Source of the DNA: Desulfovibrio sp.
Lineage (GTDB): Bacteria > Desulfobacterota > Desulfovibrionia > Desulfovibrionales > Desulfovibrionaceae
DNA: 64,000 nt
Assembly (NCBI GenBank): GCA_016208105.1
Contig: JACQYS010000029.1
Location: 62,001 to 126,000, forward strand
Reading direction: 5' to 3'
Numbering within the stretch: the first letter of the stretch is position 1; the number at the start of each line of letters is the position of its first letter. Position numbers and translations under genes: made by a program. Under the pieces are notes generated by a model that made no database searches, had not been told where the DNA came from, and saw only the letters and a list, made by a program, of their open reading frames with translations. Positions 46,461 to 54,380 of this stretch are shown here, piece after piece.

Positions 46461-47684
46461 CTACCCTACGGACAGTATGCCAAAACTGTCTCCAGTGAGG
46501 CACACCCCGCCCGACGGCGTCACCTCGAAGGTGTTTTCGACTCCCACCATGCCGACGCCCGCGATGCCCATCTTGGGTTCCACGGCCATAACCATGCCGG
46601 CCTCGAAGGGCTCGTCGAAACCTTTGGCCAGCACGGGCCATGCGTCCACCACAAGGCCTATGCCATGCCCCAGGAAGGGCACCTTGTTTCCGCCAAGCCC
46701 CATGAAACCTTCGGCAAACCCCTGTTTCACGGCCCATTCCCGGCAATGGGCGTAGAGTTCGCTGGGTATGGCTCCGGGCTTTAAGTTTTCAGCCACAAAG
46801 GACTGCACGTCCATGCAGAACGAATGCGCGGATGCGACTTCGTCCGAAATGGCTGGACCGGAGGCTGCCCAGAATATCTGGGTTTTATCAGTAACATAGC
46901 CTTCGAGCGCAAAGCCGCAGTCCACGCTGAGCGGCTCACCGGCCCGCCAGACCTGGCCCGCATACCCCATGAAGGGAGTGGCCGGGTGTTCACCGCGCAG
47001 GCCCAGGGGGCCGTTGAACACGCTCGGGTAGTTGCCGGAATCCCCGGCCGACACGTGTCCCAGGAAAATTTCCTCTCCGTGCGAGCCCATGCGCATTATC
47101 CCGGTATGTCCGAGTTCAAAAAAGATATCCCATATTGTGTGGGACACCTCGCGCTCGGTCATGCCCGGCTTCAGCCGCGCGGGTAAAAGTTCAACCATGG
47201 CTTTAGCGTGTCGCTGCCCGCACAGACGGATTTTGGCCAGCTCCCACTCGGTTTTCACGGCCTGACACTTTGAAAGCGCCATATCACCCGGAACGAAGCG
47301 GACATCCTTGAGCTTTGACAAGAGCAAACCGGATAAACTCCAGGAAAGCCCGTTCATCTCGGCCGCCACCACCGGAGTCAGGGGGGACCCGGCCTCGGCG
47401 CATATCCCCGGAACATCACCGTAGGAGCGGAAAGCCACCACCCGGCTGAGCGGCGACTCCATCATGGCCCGTTCGATTCCCTTGCGGATCAAGAGCACCG
47501 GCTCGCCCTCCATGGGCAGCCACAGCATTCCGTTGCCAAAGGTCCCCGTGAGATAGTAGATGGCCAGCCGGGAAAAGACCGCCAATCCTCCCGCTTCGGG
47601 AGCCGTTTTGGCCAAAACCGCCCGGCAGGCCTGATGGCGCCGGGCGATCTCTTCAGCGGGCATCACTTCAATGGCTTCAAACAT
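46461..47684 (-). CDS. M24-family metallopeptidase (Xaa-Pro aminopeptidase-like)
   Basis: 407 aa from the ATG at 47684 (GGAGAAGG upstream). An N-terminal creatinase-type domain lies before residue 150. The catalytic pita-bread domain has metal ligands: two Asp in DCGFALEGYVTD, His in LGHGIGL, Glu in VEPKMG and Glu in GVENTFEV. It may cleave N-terminal residues before proline or have another substrate. The start overlaps the start of the divergent EamA gene by 14 bases. Confidence 0.88.
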   Translation of the reverse strand: MFEAIEVMPAEEIARRHQACRAVLAKTAPEAGGLAVFSRLAIYYLTGTFGNGMLWLPMEGEPVLLIRKGIERAMMESPLSRVVAFRSYGDVPGICAEAGSPLTPVVAAEMNGLSWSLSGLLLSKLKDVRFVPGDMALSKCQAVKTEWELAKIRLCGQRHAKAMVELLPARLKPGMTEREVSHTIWDIFFELGHTGIMRMGSHGEEIFLGHVSAGDSGNYPSVFNGPLGLRGEHPATPFMGYAGQVWRAGEPLSVDCGFALEGYVTDKTQIFWAASGPAISDEVASAHSFCMDVQSFVAENLKPGAIPSELYAHCREWAVKQGFAEGFMGLGGNKVPFLGHGIGLVVDAWPVLAKGFDEPFEAGMVMAVEPKMGIAGVGMVGVENTFEVTPSGGVCLTGDSFGILSVG

Positions 47685-48558
47685 ACCTTCTTCTCCTGCT
47701 ACATGGACTGCATCCGCCGCTTTGGTGGCGGCCATGCTTCTCTACGGCGGGTCCTTCGTGGCCATGAAGGCCGCCGTGCAGTACCTCGATCCCTGGCTGA
47801 TCGTGCTGGGCCGGCTTCTCTTGGCCCTGGCGGCATTCAGCCTTTACTGGAAACGCATCCCTCCAATAAACAAAGTGCGGGCCCATATTCCGAAACTGAT
47901 GCTGATGGCCCTGAGCGAGCCGTGCCTCTACTTCGTGTTCGAGGCCAAAGCCCTCACCCTGACCCAGGCATCCCAGGCCGGAGTCATAACCGCGCTCCTG
48001 CCCGTGATGGTGGCCTGCGCAGCGGGATTGTTCCTGCACGAAAGGACCTCCCGCAGGGGTTGGCTGGGACTGGCCATGGGTGTTGCCGGCGCGACGCTCC
48101 TGAGCGCCTTCGCGCCAGAGGACCAATACTCGCCAAACCCGGCTCTAGGCAACCTCCTGGAATTCGCGGCCATGGCCTGCGCCACAGTCTACACGCTCAT
48201 GGTCAAACACCTGGTGCGGGTATTTCCGCCGCTTTTTCTCACCGCCTTCCAGGTGATCATCGGGGCGATCTTCTTTCTCCCCGCCCTTCTCATCTCCCCC
48301 TGGCCAGCGGAGATACACTGGGAAGCCCTGGCCGCCATAGCGTACCTGGGCATTGGCGTGAGCGTGGGGGCATACTCTCTCTACAACTACTGCCTCTCGA
48401 AACTGACCGCCGGGAGCGTGGCCGCAGCGGTGAACCTTATTCCAGCCTTCACCTTGATGCTTGGCTGGCTTCTCCTGGGCGAATCGCTCCAGGGCTGGCA
48501 GTGGTTCGGCATCGCCCTTATCCTCACCGGAGCCCGCCTGGCGGGACATACCCCTTGA
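47671..48558 (+). CDS. EamA-family (DMT) transporter
   Basis: 295 aa, about ten hydrophobic helices forming two EamA repeats. Seen: AAMLLYGGSFVAMKAAV at the start of repeat one, and ALAAIAYLGIGVSVGAYSLYNYCL plus PAFTLMLGWLLLGE at the end of repeat two. It exports or imports small metabolites. The start at 47671 keeps helix one complete. No ribosome site is visible there, and it lies inside the 5' end of the divergent peptidase gene. Confidence 0.85.
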   Translation: MASNIPSSPATWTASAALVAAMLLYGGSFVAMKAAVQYLDPWLIVLGRLLLALAAFSLYWKRIPPINKVRAHIPKLMLMALSEPCLYFVFEAKALTLTQASQAGVITALLPVMVACAAGLFLHERTSRRGWLGLAMGVAGATLLSAFAPEDQYSPNPALGNLLEFAAMACATVYTLMVKHLVRVFPPLFLTAFQVIIGAIFFLPALLISPWPAEIHWEALAAIAYLGIGVSVGAYSLYNYCLSKLTAGSVAAAVNLIPAFTLMLGWLLLGESLQGWQWFGIALILTGARLAGHTP

Positions 48559-48641
48559 GAGGGACGGACTTTGCGGTTAGTAAGGGGCACGTCGGGATTA
48601 TACCCCCAATTGTACGGCACTTTCAGGACAAGGCGGCGAAC

Positions 48642-49055
48642 ATGCTTTTAGGCGATGCCGAGATGCGCAAGGCTCTGGCCGGCTGTGCGTCCGTGGCCGT
48701 GGTCGGGGCCAAGGACAAGCCCGGCAGCCCCGTGGACCGTGTGGGGCGCTACCTCATTGAAAAGGGATTCACGGTTTACCCGGTTCATCCTGTCCGCAAG
48801 GACGTCTGGGGACTCCCCACCTTCGCCAAACTCACCGACATCGGCCAGCCCATAGACATCGTGAATCTGTTTCGAGCAGCGGAGAACTGTCCGGAACACG
48901 CCCGGGAAGCCCTCCAGCTGGTTGCGCCTCCCAGGATTTTCTGGATGCAGCTTGGCATCTTCAGCTTTGAGGCCCGCACGATCCTCTCCGGCAGCCCCGC
49001 AATGGTGGTGGAGGACCTGTGTCTCATGGTGGAACACCGCCGCCTTTTCCAATAG
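48642..49055 (+). CDS. CoA-binding (YccU-like) domain protein
   Basis: 137 aa. A Rossmann-type CoA-binding fold: ASVAVVGAKDKPGSPVDRVGRYLIEKGFTVYPVHP, followed by DIVNLFRAAENCPEHAREAL and PPRIFWMQLGI, all hallmarks of the YccU/DUF family. ATG at 48642 preceded by AAGGCGG. Earlier codons of the long open frame from 47634 are antisense or out of frame with transporter sequence and are not coding. Confidence 0.9.
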   Translation: MLLGDAEMRKALAGCASVAVVGAKDKPGSPVDRVGRYLIEKGFTVYPVHPVRKDVWGLPTFAKLTDIGQPIDIVNLFRAAENCPEHAREALQLVAPPRIFWMQLGIFSFEARTILSGSPAMVVEDLCLMVEHRRLFQ

Positions 49056-49062
49056 ACCCGGC

Positions 49063-49518
49063 ATGGACCAAACACCCTCCGCATTCGAATGCCGCCGCTG
49101 CGGCCACTGCTGCCAGGGCGACGGGGGCATCGTGCTCACCGCCAAGGACCAGTTGCGCCTGGCTGAACACCTGGGTATGGCGCTCGGCGCTTTTCTTGCC
49201 GAGCATACCAGCCGGAAAGGGGAAAAAGTCCACCTCGGGGTCCGAAGCGACTCCTACTGCGTCTTTTTCGAGAACGGCTGCGGGGTTCACCCTGCCCGGC
49301 CGGACATCTGCCGGGCCTGGCCCTATTTCCGGGGCAACCTGCTGGACTCGTCCAGTTGGGAACTGGCCCAGGATTACTGCCAGGGGATAAACGGAGAGCT
49401 CTCACACGAGCAGTTCGTCAAGGAAGGCTTGGCAACGCTCAAAAATGCGGACGTGGGCGTCACCGGCGACCCGGACGCCCCGAGCGCCCTCAAACTGGAT
49501 GGGATTAAAGCGCCGTGA
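49063..49518 (+). CDS. YkgJ-family cysteine-cluster protein
   Basis: 151 aa from the ATG at 49063. The CxxCGHCC motif (CRRCGHCCQGDGG) and later Cys (YCVFFENGC and ICRAWPYFRG) match the UPF0153/YkgJ family, which binds zinc or an Fe-S cluster. It lies seven bases after the CoA-binding gene and overlaps the J-domain gene by four bases, forming a three-gene unit. Confidence 0.9.
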   Translation: MDQTPSAFECRRCGHCCQGDGGIVLTAKDQLRLAEHLGMALGAFLAEHTSRKGEKVHLGVRSDSYCVFFENGCGVHPARPDICRAWPYFRGNLLDSSSWELAQDYCQGINGELSHEQFVKEGLATLKNADVGVTGDPDAPSALKLDGIKAP

Positions 49519-50276
49519 ACGTCGCCGAAGCCAGCAAGATTCTTGGTCTTGGCCCTGAGGACGGCCCTGAGGAACTCAAAAAGAACTACCGCAATCTTGC
49601 CTTCAGCTACCACCCCGACTTGAACCCCGGCGACTCCCTGGCCAAGCGCAAGTTCCAGCATTTGAACGAGGCCTATCTGCTGCTCAAGCAGGTCATGGCC
49701 GAAGGCCCGCCCAAGGGCGCGCGCGGCTCCCACCGGGAAAAGGCTGGGGAACAACCGCAAGCCGACGCCACCACCCGTCGCAAGGCCAAGACGGCCTACA
49801 CCAAGGCATCCACCCAGGATACCGACAAGACCAACTACTATTTCCGGCGCGAGGACGTTCTCCAGGACCTGCTCAAGGACGCTTTCGCGCGCCAGGTCTT
49901 CGACGACATCTACAACGAACTTCACAAATCCAAGGCCCGGACTCCCGGCCAAAGCACCACCAGCCGCACCCTGGACGTTCGGGTGGGAAAATCCAAATGG
50001 AGCCTGGATTTCTCCTCCGGCTTTCTGGGCGGGATCAAGGGAGCGATGCTCAGACAGCTCGACGACGAACAGACCGTCGAGGTCCCTCCGACAAGCATTC
50101 TTCCAGGAGCCAAACTCCGGGTCGGCATCAGGCAAGGGGTTGGCAGCGAGCAGAAGACCGTGGAGTTCACCCTGCCCAAGGACTACACTCTGGGCCAGCC
50201 CATCAGGCTCAAGGGGCTTGGCCGCAGGATCGGCCCCTGGAAAGGCGATTTGTATCTCAAGCTCACCATCGGCTGA
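49515..50276 (+). CDS. J-domain (DnaJ-class) protein
   Basis: 253 aa, GTG start overlapping the YkgJ stop (GTGA). N-terminal J-domain, residues 1-65, with helix II and the HPD motif (FSYHPDLNPGD). A Lys/Ala/Thr-rich linker follows to about residue 100. Residues from about 170 form a beta domain resembling the C-terminal DnaJ substrate-binding domain (VEVPPTSILPGAKLRVGI, then QPIRLKGLGRRIGPWKGDLYLKL). There is no zinc-finger domain, so it is a CbpA-like J-protein. Confidence 0.88.
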   Translation: MNVAEASKILGLGPEDGPEELKKNYRNLAFSYHPDLNPGDSLAKRKFQHLNEAYLLLKQVMAEGPPKGARGSHREKAGEQPQADATTRRKAKTAYTKASTQDTDKTNYYFRREDVLQDLLKDAFARQVFDDIYNELHKSKARTPGQSTTSRTLDVRVGKSKWSLDFSSGFLGGIKGAMLRQLDDEQTVEVPPTSILPGAKLRVGIRQGVGSEQKTVEFTLPKDYTLGQPIRLKGLGRRIGPWKGDLYLKLTIG

Positions 50277-50337
50277 AATTCGGCCTGCCTTCTCCCCCCT
50301 CAAAGAACCTGGGCACACATCCGGCCCAAGAAAGAGC

Positions 50338-50787
50338 CTAGAACGTCCCGTCCAGAAGCAGATGGGAATAATACCCCAGCACCGCTGCCAAATAGAACGG
50401 CAGCAGGAACTGCCAGGTCATGCCCATGAGCATCATGGGCGCGATGAGGATGGGGCTTGGAATGATGAGCCCGGCCCACCAGGTGTGGGTCCAGCCCCGG
50501 TGGGCGCCAACGGCGGGGAGAATGGCGCAGAACCCGAGCAGGGCAGCGTACCGGTACTGCTGTTTGAGAATAAGAACCGCATCAGCAAGAAGCGCGGCAC
50601 CGTAATACAGGTGCCTGCCCTTGGAATTGGTGTCCACATCCGGGAACAGGGAGCCGAGAATGGCCAGGGCGGCCAGGATGGCCATCATTTTTGGTTCCGG
50701 CCGGTAGAGTCCGAGCCACCAAGCCCCGCCGAGAGCGATTCCCGTTGAGACCACAGCGCCAGCAACATGTCCTTTGAATCCGGGCAT
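50338..50787 (-). CDS. YdjM/DUF457-family membrane metal-dependent hydrolase-like protein
   Basis: 149 aa with about four membrane helices. It begins GFKGHVAGAVV (His ligand region) and has LGSLFPDVDTNS (Asp ligands) and AHRGWTHTWWAG (His ligands), then YYSHLLLDGTF. This pattern fits the YdjM family of membrane-bound putative metal-dependent hydrolases. Substrate unknown. Confidence 0.88.
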   Translation of the reverse strand: MPGFKGHVAGAVVSTGIALGGAWWLGLYRPEPKMMAILAALAILGSLFPDVDTNSKGRHLYYGAALLADAVLILKQQYRYAALLGFCAILPAVGAHRGWTHTWWAGLIIPSPILIAPMMLMGMTWQFLLPFYLAAVLGYYSHLLLDGTF

Positions 50788-50824
50788 GCGCAGGCGCTAC
50801 CATCAGCCTGGGCGGGCTGGCAAG

Positions 50825-51193
50825 TCAGACCGCCAGAGCCTGGCGGGCGAGATCAAGCAGAACATGCAGTGGGGCCGGTTTGCCCACCACGGTCTGGCCC
50901 CCTACCCGGTAGCCTCTGGCCTTCGTCTCCTCCAGGGTCAATAAGCCCGTGAGGAAAATGACTCTGGTGGAAAGGCCCTTCTCACGGATCATTTCCGCCA
51001 GTTCCTGGCCTCCCAGAACCGGCATCACCACATCCAGAACGGCTAAATCCGGGGGCGAATGAGCTATGGCATCCCAGGCCTGGTGCGCGTCCGTGAAGGC
51101 CAATGCCGAAAATTCCCCATTACCGTCGAAAAAGGTCTTCAAGGCCTCGCACCAGCAGGGATCGTCTTCAACGATGACAACGGATTTCGTCAT
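50825..51193 (-). CDS. Single-domain response regulator (CheY-like)
   Basis: 122 aa from the ATG at 51193 (GGAGGAG upstream); the longer open frame upstream is AT-rich and non-coding. Receiver residues are complete: acidic pair VIVEDDP, phospho-acceptor Asp in LAVLDVVMP, Thr in FLTG, and Lys in VGKP. There is no output domain. It must act through a partner histidine kinase or target not encoded nearby. Confidence 0.9.
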   Translation of the reverse strand: MTKSVVIVEDDPCWCEALKTFFDGNGEFSALAFTDAHQAWDAIAHSPPDLAVLDVVMPVLGGQELAEMIREKGLSTRVIFLTGLLTLEETKARGYRVGGQTVVGKPAPLHVLLDLARQALAV

Positions 51194-51504
51194 CACTCCT
51201 CCGCTCAAAGGAAGATGCCATAGGAACGACGACATCTTTTTTTCTACCATAGCCGGGATGACACCACTGGGAAAGGCAAAACAACATAAATATAAATAAA
51301 CAAATAACAATTCCATCTGTTTATTTATACAAAAACACGAGAGTATTCTCCTTCCCAGTGTAGCGTTTATTAATAACAGGTACATGCTTGAAAAAACCAA
51401 ACTCAATGCTTCCGCATTGTTGAACACTTGCAATAGCGGGAGGCTTTCGCGGACACCACGCTCGGCGGGAGCTTACAGTTTGTGACGGCGGGAGCTGGCA
51501 AAGC
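51194..51504. other. AT-rich intergenic region upstream of the response regulator
   Basis: It contains AT-rich sequence from about 51280 to 51390, very unlike the surrounding GC-rich DNA. This probably includes the promoter of the receiver gene. No gene is supported. Confidence 0.4.
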
Positions 51505-51544
51505 CGAAAAAAAGCCGGAAAAAGAGATCACTCTTTCTCCGGCT
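51505..51544 (-). terminator. Intrinsic terminator after the SUF pair
   Basis: On the minus strand AGCCGGAGAAAGAG and CTCTTTTTCCGGCT form the stem around TGAT, followed by TTTTTTTCGGC. It lies 82 bases past the sufB-like stop. Confidence 0.92.
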
Positions 51545-51625
51545 CAACAATCATTCAGACCAAGACAACACAATCTCAGGTCTGTCGGCAATAAAGCCAC
51601 CCAAGCGTTGCCTTACGGGCGCAAA

Positions 51626-52783
51626 TCAGAACATGTCCTTCTCGCACTCCGTGATGGTTTCGTCGATAACCTGCTGCAGCTTTTCCGGCAGGCCCATGAT
51701 GTCCACGTTGAGGAAGCCGCGGACAATGGTCGAGGTGGCCTGCTCTTCGTCCAGGCCTCTGGCCATGAGGTACTCTATCTCTTCCTGGGCGATCTTGCCC
51801 ACGGCCGCCTCGTGGGAGAGCTCCACCCCGTCCACGGTGGCCTCCAATTCAGGGATGGCGTGGATCACGCCGCCGCCGAGAATAAGCCCCTTGCATTCCA
51901 GATGCCCCCGGGCGGGCACGGCATTGCCGGCGATATGGCCACGGGCGATGATGGTGCCTCCGGTGGTGATGGTGCGGGCGATCATCTCGCCCTTGGTCTC
52001 GGGAGCGCCCAGGATGATGCGGCTGCCGGTATCCAGATGCGATCCCACCGGCGCAACCATGACCGAATTGAAGCGGGCCACGGCCCCTTTGCCCGCCAGG
52101 GTGACGGTGGGGTACATCTGCAGGTCGCGCACGGGCTTCAGCAGCACATAGTTGTTGAGGAAGACGCCCCCCTCCTCCACCACTCCGGCCGAACGGGGAC
52201 GAACCACCGTGTTTTCGGCCCAGTTGTGGATCATGGTGAAGGTCAGCTTTGCGTTTTTCTTGACGAAAAACTCCGAAATCCCCAAGTGGGCCGCGCCCTT
52301 GGACGAATGCGCCGCAGAGCAGCCGGTGATGATGTGCAGCTCCGAGTCCTCTTCCACCACGATGATGTTGTGCACGGCCTGGCCGGTCATGTCGCCCTTG
52401 ATGAACAGACAGGACTGAACAGGCTCGGTGATCTTGGCGCCCTTTTCGGTGCGGATGAAGTAACCGCCGTGCAGGCTCTCATGCGCGGTTTTGGTGAACT
52501 GGTCCTTGTCCTTGTCCACCAGTTTCCACATGTACTCCTTGAGGCCGTCGTACTTGGCCATGGCGGTCTTGATGTCAAGGATTTCCACGCCCTTCTGGCG
52601 GGACTTGCAGTGCACAGCCCCGTGGTCCAGGTGCATGTAGGTGCCGCTTACGGCGGTTGCGGTCACGTCCACGCCGGCCATTAGCAGCTGCTGCTTGTCG
52701 GCCTCGTCCAGGGTGGTGAGGTCCGGGATCTCCTTGGGCGCGGGAGCGGTGAAATCGAAGGCTTTCAGGTCGATGGGTTTCAT
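51626..52783 (-). CDS. SufB/SufD-family Fe-S assembly scaffold (minimal-SUF type)
   Basis: 385 aa. Beta-helix core typical of SufB/D, with the C-terminal helical end VGKIAQEEIEYLMARGLDEEQATSTIVRGF. Conserved residues include Cys in GCSAAH, Cys in LECKGLIL, and His in SHEAAVGKI, which may bind Fe and S. GGAG is eight bases before the ATG. It lies 13 bases after the SufC gene. No sufD, sufS or sufU is adjacent, so this is the two-gene SmsCB-like system described in anaerobes and archaea. Confidence 0.93.
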   Translation of the reverse strand: MKPIDLKAFDFTAPAPKEIPDLTTLDEADKQQLLMAGVDVTATAVSGTYMHLDHGAVHCKSRQKGVEILDIKTAMAKYDGLKEYMWKLVDKDKDQFTKTAHESLHGGYFIRTEKGAKITEPVQSCLFIKGDMTGQAVHNIIVVEEDSELHIITGCSAAHSSKGAAHLGISEFFVKKNAKLTFTMIHNWAENTVVRPRSAGVVEEGGVFLNNYVLLKPVRDLQMYPTVTLAGKGAVARFNSVMVAPVGSHLDTGSRIILGAPETKGEMIARTITTGGTIIARGHIAGNAVPARGHLECKGLILGGGVIHAIPELEATVDGVELSHEAAVGKIAQEEIEYLMARGLDEEQATSTIVRGFLNVDIMGLPEKLQQVIDETITECEKDMF

Positions 52784-52796
52784 ATGGGAACTCCGG

Positions 52797-53555
52797 TTAG
52801 GCCAGGCAGCGCAGGCATTCCTGGTAGCCGAAACGGCTGATGTGATCGAGGATGTCTCTCGGGTTTGATTCGCAGCAGAGCTTGCCTTCGTACATCACCT
52901 GGCCCCGGTCGGCGTTGATGTATTCGAGGATGTAGCCGGTGTGGGTGATGATGAGCCCGGCCACATGGCGGCCGCACTTGGCCATGCGCAGGCTGCGCTC
53001 GGTGCCCATGGCGCATTCGCCGCCCAGGAGCTCGCGCACCGTGTGCCCGATGAGCTTCATGTTCTCCAGATCCACTCCGGATTCCGGCTCGTCGAAAAGC
53101 ACCATGTGCGGCTGCTGGCTCATGAGCTGCAGGAGCTCGGAGCGCTTGATCTCCCCGCCTGAGAAGCCGGCGTTCACGTCGCGTTCCAGAAAGTCGGTCA
53201 TGTTCACGCGCTTGGCCATTGCGTCCACGGCCACGGGGCGGCCCTGGGAGGCCATGGAGACAAGCTGGCGGAGCTTCAGGCCGTGGATGGTGGGGGGGCG
53301 CTGGAAGGACATGCCGATGCCCAAACGGGCGCGCTCGTAAATGGAAGCGTGGGTGATGTCCTGACCGCGAAACATTATGCGGCCCTGGGTGATGGTGTAG
53401 TTCCCGAAGCCCATAAGGGTCATGAGCAGGGTCGTCTTGCCCGACCCGTTGGGACCGAACAGGATAAATGTCTCGTTTTCCTTGATTTCCAGGTTGATGC
53501 CCTTGAGCACCTCCCGTTCGCCGATGGTCACGTGCAGGTTTTCTATGCTGAGCAT
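52797..53555 (-). CDS. sufC: SufC-family ATPase of the minimal SUF system
   Basis: 252 aa ABC ATPase. Walker A GPNGSGKTTLLMT, signature FSGGEIKRSELL (the acidic residue after the GG matches SufC), and Walker B MVLFDEPESGVDLEN. It binds the scaffold protein encoded next and drives cluster assembly. First gene of the pair. Confidence 0.95.
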   Translation of the reverse strand: MLSIENLHVTIGEREVLKGINLEIKENETFILFGPNGSGKTTLLMTLMGFGNYTITQGRIMFRGQDITHASIYERARLGIGMSFQRPPTIHGLKLRQLVSMASQGRPVAVDAMAKRVNMTDFLERDVNAGFSGGEIKRSELLQLMSQQPHMVLFDEPESGVDLENMKLIGHTVRELLGGECAMGTERSLRMAKCGRHVAGLIITHTGYILEYINADRGQVMYEGKLCCESNPRDILDHISRFGYQECLRCLA

Positions 53556-53651
53556 TGAGGCCTCGCGTTTGATTCAGGGAAACATGCGGATTTGTTCCGA
53601 AGCAGGGAGGGTTATGTCAGATGGGCGTCGTTGTCCAGAGAGGGCGAAACA

Positions 53652-54374
53652 TCAGCGGCGTTCGTAGGAACGGCTCTCGCGCATGTAACAGTAGCGGCAA
53701 TCAAGCCCTCCGAAAAACTTCACCAGTAGCATGCCGAAAACGAAGCCCCCGGCATGCGCCCACCAGGCCACGGACTGGCCGTCGTTCAAGGGCGTGGAGG
53801 CAAGCAGGCCCGATGACACCTGGATGAGAAACCAGATGCCCAAAAATACCACGGCCGGGACTTCCACGATCCAGGGTATGAACAACAGCGGTATGAGCAC
53901 GATGACCCTGGCCTGGGGAAACAGGCGGAAATACGCGCCCATGATTCCTGCTATGGCTCCGGAGGCGCCCACCACCGGCATGTCCGACCCCGGGTTGAAA
54001 ATCACGTGCAGGCTAAGCGCCGCCAGACCCGAGAGCAGATAGAACAAGAGGAAGCGCCAGTGCCCCAGCGCATCCTCGACGTTGTCCGCGAAAATCCAGA
54101 ACACCCACATGTTCAGGAGAAAATGGAGCCAACCGCCGTGCAGGAACATATAGGTGAACGCCGTGGTCCAAACCCCGGACGGATACCCGGCGTATATGGC
54201 CCATTGGGAATCGGTAAACCGAATGGGCACAGCTCCGTAAACGTGCAGCAAAAGGCTCAGGGTCTGTTCGGGAAGCACAAGCTCGAAAAGAAACACCACC
54301 AGATTGAGCGCGAAAATGATCCACACCACCAGTGGCCTTCGAATGCGGGGAATATTGTCTTTCAATGGGATCAT
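53652..54374 (-). CDS. Rhomboid-family intramembrane serine protease
   Basis: 240 aa with six or so membrane helices. Catalytic Ser in VVGASGAIAGIMGAYF and His in VAWWAHAGGFVFGML. The N-terminal region has WGVTFVFLHGGWLHFLLNMWVFWIF-like residues (MFLHGGWLHFLLNMWVFWIF), as in classic rhomboids. The tail (GLDCRYCYMRESRSYERR) has two Cys. It cleaves membrane proteins; the substrate is unknown. Confidence 0.92.
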   Translation of the reverse strand: MIPLKDNIPRIRRPLVVWIIFALNLVVFLFELVLPEQTLSLLLHVYGAVPIRFTDSQWAIYAGYPSGVWTTAFTYMFLHGGWLHFLLNMWVFWIFADNVEDALGHWRFLLFYLLSGLAALSLHVIFNPGSDMPVVGASGAIAGIMGAYFRLFPQARVIVLIPLLFIPWIVEVPAVVFLGIWFLIQVSSGLLASTPLNDGQSVAWWAHAGGFVFGMLLVKFFGGLDCRYCYMRESRSYERR

Positions 54375-54380
54375 GGGAAC

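Noticed and set aside
47634-48641. Upstream part of the open frame that ends with the CoA-binding protein
   Set aside because: Overlaps the EamA transporter in another frame and shows no domain; the CoA-binding gene starts at 48642 with its own ribosome site.
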